A DNA stretch of 63,820 bases from the NCBI GenBank assembly GCA_026386795.1, contig JAPLMU010000047.1:1-63820 (forward strand). The letters are read 5' to 3'. The notes beneath the pieces are model-generated. The model was given only the letters and a program-made list of their open reading frames with translations. It did no database searches and was not told the DNA's origin. Position 1 is the first letter of the stretch. The number at the start of each line of letters is the position of its first letter. The translations under genes and the position numbers were made by a program. The DNA comes from Planctomycetota bacterium (GTDB lineage Bacteria; Planctomycetota; Phycisphaerae; Phycisphaerales; SM1A02). This document shows positions 25,256 through 34,372 of the stretch, one piece after another.

Positions 25256-27355
25256 ATGCGCCTGACCAATTCATCCAATGTTGCTGTTCCAATGGCTGCC
25301 ATTTGTTGCTTTGCCACCCTCGCCGATGTAACCCTTCCAGCGGCGTTCACCGATCACATGGTGCTGCAGCGCGACCGGCGTACGCACGTGTTTGGTACTG
25401 CACAACCCAACGAACAGATCACGGTGGAACTGCTTGATTCAAAGGGGGCCGTACTGCGAAGTGGGCGTGTGACGGCTGGCCAAGGCGGCAGGTTTGTCGT
25501 GGAGCTGGCGCCAATGGCTGGCAGTGATGATCCACTCACCCTCGAGGTACGGGGCGCAAATACGGTGAGTGTGAAAGATGTCGTGGTTGGTGACATCTGG
25601 GTTGCTGGTGGCCAAAGCAATATGGAATGGACATTGGGCGGCACTGGTGACCAGACCACCGCCGGAGTTGCCATTGCAAATGAGCCATCTATCCGGTTCT
25701 TGCGAGCACCACATGTCACCGCTAACCGGCCAGCGTTCACTGTCAATGCGACGTGGATTGTGTTGTCACCAACGAGCGCCCCACAGATGGGTGCAGTTGA
25801 TTTCTGGTTTGCACAAGAATTACATAAAGCAACAGGCGTGCCGATTGGAATCTTGGAACTCAACTGGGGCGGAACCCGCGCTGAACCATGGACTGACCTC
25901 GCCACCCTTGGCGCGGATCCACTCTATACAGCCAAAGTCGCCGAACTACGCCGTTCTGTGGACGCGTGGAGCAGCCTTTCTGTGGCAGAGCGAGATGCTG
26001 CATTCCAAGTAGAGCGAAAGCGATTTCAGGAAGCCGGTACCGCGTGGTGGAGTGCTATCAACGCCACGGATCCGGGTGCAAAGGGAAAGTGGTTCTCCAA
26101 GGATGCACCTGAAGAGGCAAATGAATGGAAGCCTGTCAATCTGCCGCTCCGGTGGAGCACAGATCCTGTACGTAAGGACATCGATGGCATTGAGTGGTAT
26201 CGACGCGCCGTGGAAATCCCCGCGGAGTGGGATGGCAAGGAGTGTTTCATTGAGCTTGGAGCAATTGACGATGCCGATGTCCTATTCGTCAATGGTCAAC
26301 CGATTGCAAACACTATTTCTGATTTAGCAACATCGCGGCGCTACCGAATACCAGCATCAATGGTGAAGTCGGGTTCATGGACCATTGCGCTTGAGGTGGT
26401 TGATATGCAAGGCGAAGGTGGATTCATGAGTCCGCCAGAGATAATGCGCATCACTTGTGCCGACGCAAACAATGCGTCAATACCACTGTCGGGTGAATGG
26501 CTTTCCCGCATGGGTCGATCGGCCCAGGGCCTTCCACAACTACCACAGCGCCCCTCACAAGAAGTTGCGCCTGGCACTGGAGGTGGTGATCCGGCATCAA
26601 TGTTTAACGCCATGATTGCTCCATTTGCAGGCGTAGAAATCAAGGGCGCCATTTGGTATCAGGGTGAATCGAACGCCGGATCTGTGGCTGACGCGGAGGC
26701 TTACCGCTCACTGCTCCCGCTCACCATCCGTAGTTGGCGAGCTGTGTTCCAACAACCAGATATGCCGTTCGGTATTGTGAGTTTGGCGGCGTACCAGCCA
26801 TATCAACCGAACGAGCCGATTTCTGGCATATGGCCAATCCTGCGCGATGCACAGCTTGCCACCGAGCGTTCTTCACCAAATGCTGGCGTTGTCACCACAA
26901 TTGACGTTGGTGATGCTGGTGATATCCATCCGCGCGACAAACGCACTGTTGGTGAACGTCTAGCGCGTTGGGCCATGGCGACGTCATACGGAAAGCCGGA
27001 CACCGCGTGGCGTGGTCCAAGAACCAAGAGTGTTCGACGGGATACCGATGGAATCGTCATTGACTTTGATGTTGAGCGTGGGCGGCTCACAACACGTGAT
27101 GGCAAGGCGCCGGCGAGTTTCGCCATTGCTGGTGCTGATGGAAAGTTCGTCAAGGCTGACGCTGAATTGCGTCCACCAAATGCCATCAAAGTTCGTAGTT
27201 CTGCCGTTCCACTACCGGTGGAAGTTCGCTACGGATGGCAAGACAATCCAGCGGACGCCAATGTGGTGGATGAAATTTCGAAACTACCCGCCCACCCATT
27301 CCGTGTTCGTGTTGAAGCTGATCCAACTCAGACCCAACCAAGCGGCGCTCCATGA
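25256..27355 (+). CDS. Sialate O-acetylesterase family protein
   Basis: A secreted SGNH-type esterase of about 699 residues that removes acetyl groups from sialic acid or other glycans. It starts with a leader (AAICCFATLADVTLP) and the typical AAFTDHMVLQRD. The catalytic Ser is in VAGGQSNMEWTLGG, IKGAIWYQGESNAG gives the block with the oxyanion Asn, and GDIHPRDKRTVGERLA holds the Asp-x-x-His. An inserted jelly-roll region (about 280-390; YRRAVEIPAEWDGKE) resembles the sugar-binding domain of beta-galactosidases. The ATG at 25256 leaves 47 bp for two divergent promoters. The stop overlaps the next gene (ATGA). Confidence 0.9.
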   Translation: MRLTNSSNVAVPMAAICCFATLADVTLPAAFTDHMVLQRDRRTHVFGTAQPNEQITVELLDSKGAVLRSGRVTAGQGGRFVVELAPMAGSDDPLTLEVRGANTVSVKDVVVGDIWVAGGQSNMEWTLGGTGDQTTAGVAIANEPSIRFLRAPHVTANRPAFTVNATWIVLSPTSAPQMGAVDFWFAQELHKATGVPIGILELNWGGTRAEPWTDLATLGADPLYTAKVAELRRSVDAWSSLSVAERDAAFQVERKRFQEAGTAWWSAINATDPGAKGKWFSKDAPEEANEWKPVNLPLRWSTDPVRKDIDGIEWYRRAVEIPAEWDGKECFIELGAIDDADVLFVNGQPIANTISDLATSRRYRIPASMVKSGSWTIALEVVDMQGEGGFMSPPEIMRITCADANNASIPLSGEWLSRMGRSAQGLPQLPQRPSQEVAPGTGGGDPASMFNAMIAPFAGVEIKGAIWYQGESNAGSVADAEAYRSLLPLTIRSWRAVFQQPDMPFGIVSLAAYQPYQPNEPISGIWPILRDAQLATERSSPNAGVVTTIDVGDAGDIHPRDKRTVGERLARWAMATSYGKPDTAWRGPRTKSVRRDTDGIVIDFDVERGRLTTRDGKAPASFAIAGADGKFVKADAELRPPNAIKVRSSAVPLPVEVRYGWQDNPADANVVDEISKLPAHPFRVRVEADPTQTQPSGAP

Positions 27356-27834
27356 ATTCACAGCCAATTCCGCTTGGTCGTTCAGTTCTTGGAATGTTCG
27401 CTGGATATGTTCTTTCGGTAGTGCTTCTCCTGTTGATGGTCACATTGTGCTACTTAGAACTTGGATCTGATGGTGGGTTTGAACCTGGCTCATACCGCGA
27501 TTCATCGTTGTTTGAAATCTTGAAGTTGGCTTGTGGATTTGTAGCCGCCATTTGCGCTGGTTGGTTTGCATGTCGCATCGGTGGTAAGCGCGCTGCGGTT
27601 ATGTTGGCATTCCTTATGGTGGTTTCTGGTGTTGTGAGTGGAGCGATAGCGTGGAACAAACAAGCGTCGCGAATAGACCCGTGGGTCGAACGGCCACAAG
27701 GCGCGGTCAACTTCACGGTGGCCAGCGAAAACACACAAAACAGTCCTGGTTACATCCTGGCAATGCCGTTTGTTGGACTTGCAGGATCGCTCATAGGTGG
27801 CGCTATCTGTGCCGCAATACGACGTGGTCGTTAG
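27352..27834 (+). CDS. Small membrane protein of unknown function
   Basis: This predicted protein of 160 residues has about four hydrophobic segments: VLGMFAGYVLSVVLLLLMVTL, LACGFVAAICAGWFACRIGG, AAVMLAFLMVVSGVVSGAIA, and near the end LAGSLIGGAICAAI. It resembles small Gly/Ala-rich integral proteins but no family is recognised. It is translationally coupled to the esterase by ATGA. Its TAG overlaps the TAA of the convergent transporter gene by two bases. Confidence 0.55.
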   Translation: MNSQPIPLGRSVLGMFAGYVLSVVLLLLMVTLCYLELGSDGGFEPGSYRDSSLFEILKLACGFVAAICAGWFACRIGGKRAAVMLAFLMVVSGVVSGAIAWNKQASRIDPWVERPQGAVNFTVASENTQNSPGYILAMPFVGLAGSLIGGAICAAIRRGR

Positions 27835-29442
27835 GCGTTTCCGGTGCGGATGACCGTTGGCCATTTCCCTGGCTTCATCCAACCACGAGCAGCGACAAAT
27901 GCGGCGAGTGTTCCAAGTGAAGCAACCGCGTATCCCACCGCGTACGAATGCGCGACAGTTTCATGCATTGACTGAAGCTCGGGACTTGCGGCTGCTTGAC
28001 TGTGCGCGTCAGCATCGCCAGAGCGCATCATCATCCGAAGTTCTGCAACGCGCTCGCGTGGCGCGGCACCAGACATGGAACTAAACCAGCCGATCGCCAG
28101 TGAAACGGTTGCGGCAACTACCGCCACGCCAACACTTCCGCCAATCTGACGGAAAGTTTGTACAAGCCCAGAAACCTGTCCGCGCTCTGAATGCGACACT
28201 CGTCCAAGCGCGTCGGTGTTCGTCGGTGTTGGTTGGGCTCATAGTGAAGGCAATGCCGATTCCCAAGATGAACATTCCAACCGCCATGACGGGGTAACTC
28301 TGCATCCAAGCACTAGCGGCCTGAACGACCATTCCCACTGTTGCTGCAGCTGTGCCCCATGATGCTGGCGCTTGTACTCCGGCGCGGTCATACCACCGCC
28401 CTGCTACGTGCACAATCAAAATCACAGGGGCTAACAATGGAAGTAGTGACAAACCAGCTTGGAATGGTGTAAATCCAAGTACTTCCTGCGCATACACAGA
28501 TCCTGCAATCACAAGGCCAGTCATTGCAAATTGCATACTTGCCACCACCAGTGCATCGGCAAGAAGTGCTCGGTCTGCAAACAAACGCAGGCGCAATAGT
28601 GGATGTGGGTGCCGAAGTTGTCGCAGTACAAACATCACAAGTATTGCGGCGCCGCCGCCAAGAAAACTAAGGTTTAGTCGATCGGTCCATGCAATAGTGC
28701 CATCAGGCCGAACAGCGCCGAGTTGCTGCAGGCCATAGACGAACGATGGCAGGCCGAGAATCAACATCACTCCGCCGATCCAGTCAATTGTGCGATCCGT
28801 GCTACGGGCATCACGCGGTCGCGCCAATACCGTGAGTAGCACAGCGCCCGCTGCGACAGGAATGTTGAGCCAGAACACCCACGGCCACCCCATGTTCTCC
28901 ACAATGAACCCACCAAGCGCTGGTCCAATTGCCATGAAAATCAGTGGTATTCCTACATACACCGCCATTGCCTTGCCGCGCTCACCTGGCGCAAACGCCC
29001 CAATGACCAAGGCGCCGGATGCTGGCTGCATAAGGCAGGCGGCAAGCCCTTGTAACACTCGGCCAATGATGAGTTGAGTTCCATCATGAGCAGAAGCACA
29101 CACGATGCTTGCAAGGGCAAACCCAACAACACCCGCAACAAACGCGGGAACCTTCCCGATCAGGTCTCCAATACGGCCACCAAGCGCCATCAGTGATGCG
29201 AGTGTTATGAGGTAACTCGTAATGATCCAAGCCTGGTCTACATCACTCATCGAAAGCGAAGAACCAATGCGAGGCAGTGCGACACCGACCACCGTCATAT
29301 CGACAAAGATCATCGCCAAACTTCCCGTCATTGCCAACAACACCAACCAGCGTCGTTGTTGGGCGCCGTCCGCAACCAGATGTCCATGGTGTCCATGTGG
29401 TGTCTGTGGTGTCTGACGTGGTGGCGTGTTGCTGCGATCCAT
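27831..29442 (-). pseudogene. MFS drug-efflux-type transporter, frameshifted by a 10-bp duplication
   Basis: The intact reading would be a DHA2 (EmrB/QacA-like) 14-helix exporter of about 530 residues. The first part (start 29442) reads normally: FVDMTVVGVALPRIG, GGRIGDLIGK, IIGRVLQGLAACLMQPASG. It continues to FTMSPTNTD near 28230. There the frame is lost, giving EHRRAWTSVAFRARTG to a stop at 28081. The remainder lies in another frame: S-HSERGQVSGLVQTFRQIGGS, ending at 27831. Removing one copy of a tandem 10-bp unit joins TNTD to ALGRVSHSERGQ, the expected family sequence. The break is therefore well supported by the sequence. It could be a dead gene or a slipped-strand phase-variable switch. 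Confidence 0.85.
28211..28230. repeat. Perfect 10-bp tandem duplication in the transporter gene
   Basis: Two adjacent copies of cgtcggtgtt occur. One is extra: with a single copy the transporter frame is continuous. Because 10 is not a multiple of three the duplication breaks the frame. Confidence 0.92.
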
Positions 29443-29494
29443 CGCGGTTGTGACCCTTGTGTCTATTGATTTGCCGTGAGATAACCGTGCATGA

Positions 29495-30328
29495 TCAACG
29501 TGTTATGTCGGGCGCGGTTGGGCGAAGTGGTTCTGCGCTGAAGCGACCTGATTGTGAGAGAAATCGTTCCGGATTCGTAAATGTCACCTGCCGAACCAAA
29601 CTCTCCAGATGTCCACGCCGGCGCATTTCCATCTGCGCCTTTGGCACTGCGATTGGGTCGCTGTGACCCCAATCCCCTGCAGAGTTCATCCAAATGCGTT
29701 CACTGCCATATGTCTCAATGATGTCGACGGCCCGTTGTGGTGTGCACTTTGTGTCTGGATAAAGAGTCATACCACACCAAAAACCACGGTCAAGCACGTG
29801 CTTGGCGGTGTGCTCCTCAACATGATCGATGAGCACCCGACCTGGATCCAGCTTGGGAAACCGCCGAACCGCATCCAATATAAGAAGCGTGCCCTTGAGT
29901 TTGTCTTCTAAGTGCGGTGTGTGCACCAGCACCAGGAGATTGTGGTCGCTTGCCAATTGCAGATGCGCTTCCAATATCTCCATTTCATTACGACTGTTCT
30001 TGTTCAAGCCAATCTCGCCAATACCAAGAACGTTCTGTTTCTTGAGGAAATCAGGAATGAGCGCAATCACCTCCCGTGCGAATATTGGATCTTCGGCTTC
30101 CTTGGGATTGATACAAAGCCAGGTGTGATGGCGAATCCCGTATTGAGCGGCGCGTCGTGGCTCTGAGTCTGTCAGTTGTCGAAAGTAGTCAAAGAAACCT
30201 TGTGGGCTAGAGCGGTCATATCCCGCCCAAAATGCGGGTTCGGTGATCGCCACACAACCAGCGCGCGCCATGTGCACATAGTCGTCTGTGCTCCGGCTGA
30301 CCATATGTACATGTGGGTCGATATACAT
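29495..30328 (-). CDS. eboB: TatD-like metal hydrolase, EboB-like
   Basis: A TIM-barrel amidohydrolase-superfamily protein with a mononuclear or binuclear metal site: DPHVHMVSRSTDDY gives the HxH, GIGEIGLNKN the Glu, LLVLVHTPH and VLIDHVEEHT the later His residues, and WMNSAGDWGHSDP the Asp. It belongs to the TatD-like group, and the pattern with MARAGCVAITEPAFWAG is the EboB type. It follows the small protein gene at two bases distance and eboD upstream. The other ebo genes, eboE and eboC, lie about 6 kb away on the same strand, split by the esterase and the broken transporter. Enzymatic substrate is unknown. Confidence 0.8.
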   Translation of the reverse strand: MYIDPHVHMVSRSTDDYVHMARAGCVAITEPAFWAGYDRSSPQGFFDYFRQLTDSEPRRAAQYGIRHHTWLCINPKEAEDPIFAREVIALIPDFLKKQNVLGIGEIGLNKNSRNEMEILEAHLQLASDHNLLVLVHTPHLEDKLKGTLLILDAVRRFPKLDPGRVLIDHVEEHTAKHVLDRGFWCGMTLYPDTKCTPQRAVDIIETYGSERIWMNSAGDWGHSDPIAVPKAQMEMRRRGHLESLVRQVTFTNPERFLSQSGRFSAEPLRPTAPDITR

Positions 30329-30330
30329 GG

Positions 30331-30663
30331 TCAGTGTGCCTTTCCGCTTGGATCGTGAGCACCAGTGGCGCCCTTTGTGTGCGCTGAGGCAATTGGTGTT
30401 GTGCTTGGATCACTCAATAACTCAAGAATGCGGCGAGCTCGTTGTGGCTGACCATCAACAAGCACAGTCATTGCGCTGCGGTAAGCACTCATGCGGAAGT
30501 CATCGACACCAGGGCCCGCCCGATCAATACGATCAAGAAACGCCGCTACATCAAGGAGACGAGCACGGTGTTCCATGAAATACGCGTCAACCACCTGAGC
30601 GCGTGTCATGGGACATGATTCTGGTGGCTCTGGTGGTTCTAGTTTAGTTGCAGATTCACTCAT
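30331..30663 (-). CDS. Small helical protein between eboD and eboB, unknown
   Basis: This protein of 110 residues is unrecognised. Residues about 20-90 look like helices: VVDAYFMEHRARLLDVAAFL, RMSAYRSAMTVLVDG, and RARRILELLSDPS. The ends are Pro/Glu-rich (N) and Ala/Gly/His-rich (C), with no Cys, signal or membrane segment. Being 100 bp after eboD and 2 bp before eboB places it in the Ebo transcript. It is too short to be the usual EboA, whose sequence I do not see here. It could be an adaptor for EboB. Confidence 0.65.
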   Translation of the reverse strand: MSESATKLEPPEPPESCPMTRAQVVDAYFMEHRARLLDVAAFLDRIDRAGPGVDDFRMSAYRSAMTVLVDGQPQRARRILELLSDPSTTPIASAHTKGATGAHDPSGKAH

Positions 30664-30763
30664 GTCGGAAGTCTATGGGTAGGGCGCTAGTGCGACTACA
30701 TGGGCGCTAAATGAACCCGCGGCTTCGCCTGCAGGCACCTGGCTTCTAGAGAGTCGACCCCCA

Positions 30764-32020
30764 TCAGGCATCCCGAGAAGTAAGTGCTATCGCTGTCCGC
30801 AGTATGTTTGGATCAATGGAGTGCACGTCGATTGGATCGCTGATACCACGAAGCAGGGTGATGGTTAACCGACCACCAAGATGTTCCCGGAATTCCGCAA
30901 GTCCAGCAAACACACGATCAATATCAGAGAGCAGTGGATGTGTCACCGGTAAAGCGAGTGCCCGCAGTACAGCAACCACTCGACGTGCATCTTCACTTCT
31001 CATGATCCCTGCGCACTCAGAGTAAAGCGTGTCAATTGCAACACCAATTGCAACTGCTTGGCCATGTGGAAGTGCACCGCCCGTCATTCCCTCGAGCCGA
31101 TGTGCCAACCAATGACCAAAGTCCAGCGGCCGCGCACTGTGTGTCTCAAATGGATCGCCACCCTCCATGATGTGGCGGTAATGCAGTTCTGCGCTGCGAA
31201 TGATCACAGGTATCGCGGCGTCCATTGAGCGCGCTGCGATTGCTTGGGCATCTCTTTCGATGCGTGTGAATAATTCTTGGTCGCGTAACAATGCGATCTT
31301 GACGGCTTCGCTGAAGCCGCCAGCCCACGACCAGTCGGGGGTTGACTGTAAGAACGCGGTGTCGCACACCACCGCATGTGGAAAGGAAAAGTTGCCGACG
31401 AAATTTTTCTTCGGTCCAAGATTGATGGCGTTTTTTACAGCCATTCCTGCGTCATCTTGTGCGAGCGTTGTTGTTGGTAGGCGTACCAACCGAACGCCGC
31501 GGTGGGCAATTGACGCGCCAAATCCAACAGCATCAAGCACCGCGCCGCCGCCTATTGCAATCACATAGCTCTGGCGGTCAATGCGATGTTCGTCAATCGC
31601 ACGAATCACGCGGTCGGTGACATTCATTGACTGTTTGGCTGCTTCGCCGCCAATCACCGACTCAACCATGGCGAGTTCGGGCAACGAGTGTTTACCTGCT
31701 TTAGAACCATGTTCCCCGGTAGCAACGTGGGTCATGTAGGTCTGGATGTCATTCGGAAGTGATGGGGTTGCTGCCAACACATTACTATCAACAAATACTA
31801 TTGCGCGTTGGTTTGTGGAGTCTGATTGGGCACCACTTGTTGGTAAATCAAAGACAGACCGCAACGTTGGATTCGTCACCGAAAACACATCATGCGTGAA
31901 TGTCACTCGGTGCCGGAAGTGCACCGAAAGTGGCGTATCAAGCGACGTGGTTCGTCTGGCATTGGGCATCGTGATCGAGCATGGTAGGCAAAGACTTCGC
32001 TCGATCGAACCGTGAATCAT
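30764..32020 (-). CDS. eboD: 3-dehydroquinate synthase-like protein, EboD-like
   Basis: The protein is a sugar-phosphate-cyclase relative. Landmarks are FRHRVTFTHDVFS near the start, the NAD-binding AIGGGAVLDAVGFGASI, RGVRLVRLPTTTLAQDDAG, the Lys/Glu-rich GGFSEAVKIALLRD, and DFGHWLAHRLEGM with LPHGQAVAIG, which hold two of the expected metal His ligands. The EboD call comes from the association with EboB nearby and EboE and EboC upstream in the same window; a primary AroB is less likely but not ruled out. Start is ATG 32020, overlapping the htrA stop (ATGA); ATG 31969 is the alternative. Confidence 0.78.
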   Translation of the reverse strand: MIHGSIERSLCLPCSITMPNARRTTSLDTPLSVHFRHRVTFTHDVFSVTNPTLRSVFDLPTSGAQSDSTNQRAIVFVDSNVLAATPSLPNDIQTYMTHVATGEHGSKAGKHSLPELAMVESVIGGEAAKQSMNVTDRVIRAIDEHRIDRQSYVIAIGGGAVLDAVGFGASIAHRGVRLVRLPTTTLAQDDAGMAVKNAINLGPKKNFVGNFSFPHAVVCDTAFLQSTPDWSWAGGFSEAVKIALLRDQELFTRIERDAQAIAARSMDAAIPVIIRSAELHYRHIMEGGDPFETHSARPLDFGHWLAHRLEGMTGGALPHGQAVAIGVAIDTLYSECAGIMRSEDARRVVAVLRALALPVTHPLLSDIDRVFAGLAEFREHLGGRLTITLLRGISDPIDVHSIDPNILRTAIALTSRDA

Positions 32021-33156
32021 TGTGCAGCGCGAACTATGTGCTTTGAGGCGTCACCAAGTGTCGCTGTCAGTGACACCACAGAGCCATTTCGAACAACATC
32101 AATAGGGCACACTGCTCCTGGCGCACAGAGACGAATTGCTCGCATAACGCGCTGTGGATGAGCGGTCTCCTCGCCGTTGACTTTGATAACAACGTCTCCA
32201 ACTTGCATTCCGGCAAGTGCTGCCGCACCGCCGGGAACCACTTGGTTCACAAGGACGCCTTGGCCACGAAACCCCGACTGAGCCAGTGACCTCGAATCAA
32301 TTGGTTGCATTTGAATTCCTAAGAATCCACGCGATGGTGCACTTCCGGCAATGATTGACTCCACCACGCCCTTTGCCATATTCGACGGGATGGCAAAGCC
32401 AATTCCGTCAGATCCACCACTTCGGCTCTCAATCGCGGTGTTGATTCCGACAACATGCCCATCCATATCCACAAGTGGACCGCCAGAATTACCTGGATTG
32501 ATTGTTGCATCGGTCTGTAGGTAGCTCTCAAGTGGGCTTAGTCCAACCTCGCGCCCACGAGCACTAATGATGCCAGCTGTAACACTGTCTTTCAGACCAA
32601 ATGGTGACCCAAGCGCAATCACCCAATCACCCACTTCTGCTGCATCACTATCACCGAACTCGATAGCGGTAAGGTTCGGGAGGTCAATCTTAAGAACAGC
32701 AATATCTGTTTCTTGATCAGAACCAACTAGGACTGCGCTGGCTATACGGCCGTCATTGAGCCGGACCTTGAATGCACCGCCCTCTCGAACGACATGATTG
32801 TTCGTGACTACGTACCCCTCTTCTGCCACAATAAACCCTGTGCCAACACCCATGGGAATGCCTTGTGGCACAATGCCTTGTGAGGTCATCCGTCCACTGT
32901 GGTGGTGCGCCATCACTTGTTCGGGAGTCACCTCAATTGACACCACCGAGGGGCCAGTTAACTTTGATATTGCTCGAAACGCGCGGGAAACACTCTTGGC
33001 GTACCTGATCGCTTCTTGGTCTTCCGCAGACAACGTTGCCACCGAACTCCGTTGTTGACACCCCGCCGTTGACGTCGGGGGATCTGCCGCCATTGTCATG
33101 GTCGGAAAAACTGCGAGTGTGCCCAATACAACGGCTGAGGAAATGAGATTTCGCAT
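32017..33156 (-). CDS. HtrA/DegP-like periplasmic serine protease with PDZ domain
   Basis: A trypsin-like protein-quality-control protease. The catalytic triad is in VTNNHVVREG (His 121), DIAVLKID (Asp 151) and INPGNSGGPL (Ser 224), counting from the chosen ATG at 33156. A signal peptide ends PTMTMA. The single C-terminal PDZ domain begins RGFLGIQMQPI and includes GVLVNQVVPGGAAA and GDVVIKVNGEE. The frame allows ATGs at 33210 and 33228, but the signal peptide starts at 33156. It overlaps eboD by four bases, so it is probably cotranscribed with eboD, the small protein and eboB. A dedicated substrate in the Ebo path is inferred only from that coupling. Confidence 0.88.
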   Translation of the reverse strand: MRNLISSAVVLGTLAVFPTMTMAADPPTSTAGCQQRSSVATLSAEDQEAIRYAKSVSRAFRAISKLTGPSVVSIEVTPEQVMAHHHSGRMTSQGIVPQGIPMGVGTGFIVAEEGYVVTNNHVVREGGAFKVRLNDGRIASAVLVGSDQETDIAVLKIDLPNLTAIEFGDSDAAEVGDWVIALGSPFGLKDSVTAGIISARGREVGLSPLESYLQTDATINPGNSGGPLVDMDGHVVGINTAIESRSGGSDGIGFAIPSNMAKGVVESIIAGSAPSRGFLGIQMQPIDSRSLAQSGFRGQGVLVNQVVPGGAAALAGMQVGDVVIKVNGEETAHPQRVMRAIRLCAPGAVCPIDVVRNGSVVSLTATLGDASKHIVRAAQ

Positions 33157-33289
33157 GGGCTCGATACGCCTCACAAACAACAGCGTTCGTGGATCCAATG
33201 ATTTCCCCATTGAAAATCGGATTATCAAACACTAGTGGGGTGGGACACAGCGAACTCTGACAGACCCAGAAACTTCTGCCGGGTGCGCC

Positions 33290-34141
33290 CTACTGTTCAG
33301 TCAGGCGTGAAAGAAATACGCCCGCCGCGACGCCAACGTTCAGTGAATCAACCCCAATAGCCATGGGAATTTTCACCCGCTCTGTGCACATTGCAAGGGT
33401 ATCTGCGCATAGACCCGTGAACTCTGCGCCCATGACAACCGCAATCCTGCGGGGTTGTTGATGAGGAGGCGCCAACCGTTCCGCTACTTGCCGGAGAGTG
33501 CTATCGCCTCCACCGGTCGCACCAAGCAGCGTGAAACCCTCCTCGTCGCGGAGGTATCGAAGGTCGTCATTCCACGCGCAACCACGTGCGTATGGAACAC
33601 GCAACACACAGCCGCAACTCACACGAAGGCTCTTTCGATACAAAGGGTCATGGCAACCCGGCGAGAGAATCACTGCACTACAACCAAACGCAGCTGCATT
33701 TCGAAACAACTGGCCGATATTGTCGATATTGTTGATCTCTTCCACTAAGAGAAGTAACGCGTCTTGATCATGGGCAGGAATTACTTCGCGAACAATGCGC
33801 TGGGCAGGTCGCCTTCCCACTGCAAGAAACCCGCGGTGAATATTGAAACCAACTGTGGCATCAAGTACATCGTCTGGAACAAGTAACACTTCTGGATCAC
33901 GCGTATGACCCAGCGACCCCCGCGCTTGCTCAACCATAGCCACCGCTCGCTCTGCGTGACGATTGCTGGTGAGAATGCTCAACACCTCAACCCCTGAGTG
34001 CATCATGGCCGTAATAACGACCGGGCTCTCGCCGATGAACAAGCCAGGTCGACCGTCGGGACCAAGCGCATCGCGATCACGGACTTGCTGATACGGTGCA
34101 AGATGTGGATCTTCGGTGCTTGTAATGTGTCGTACTGCCAT
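33290..34141 (-). CDS. SpoU/TrmH-family RNA 2'-O-methyltransferase
   Basis: SPOUT-fold enzymes methylate the 2'-O of ribose in rRNA or tRNA. The knotted core appears as EINNIDNIGQLFRNAAAFG (motif 1), VVMGAEFTGL (motif 2, with Ala-Glu in place of Asn-Glu) and KIPM---VDSLNVGVAAGVFL (motif 3). A substrate-binding N-terminal domain of about 120 residues precedes the core. The target base is not predictable. It is a single gene upstream of an intergenic stretch and next to the divergent cupredoxin gene. Confidence 0.9.
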   Translation of the reverse strand: MAVRHITSTEDPHLAPYQQVRDRDALGPDGRPGLFIGESPVVITAMMHSGVEVLSILTSNRHAERAVAMVEQARGSLGHTRDPEVLLVPDDVLDATVGFNIHRGFLAVGRRPAQRIVREVIPAHDQDALLLLVEEINNIDNIGQLFRNAAAFGCSAVILSPGCHDPLYRKSLRVSCGCVLRVPYARGCAWNDDLRYLRDEEGFTLLGATGGGDSTLRQVAERLAPPHQQPRRIAVVMGAEFTGLCADTLAMCTERVKIPMAIGVDSLNVGVAAGVFLSRLTEQ

Positions 34142-34372
34142 GATGATTTGATAAACCAGTTAAACACCACGCGCGATTGTCATTCGTGTGGCCGTTTGAC
34201 TTTGTAGAGAAGACCATACCTTGATAGTCCGCGTCACCATCATTCTGGCCAATGGAACCGCTACTCAGAACACCTTTCATTCCATAACAATCAAGACTCC
34301 CAAGCCTGCCAACGAATACAAACCACTGGCGATAACCAAAGTTCAAGAATCACCTCGGGGCGGTACCTTGCC

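Noticed and set aside
34077-34346. Minus-strand frame of 89 residues upstream of the SpoU gene
   Set aside because: It overlaps the start of the methyltransferase and has no recognisable domain; the gap 34142-34372 seems noncoding.
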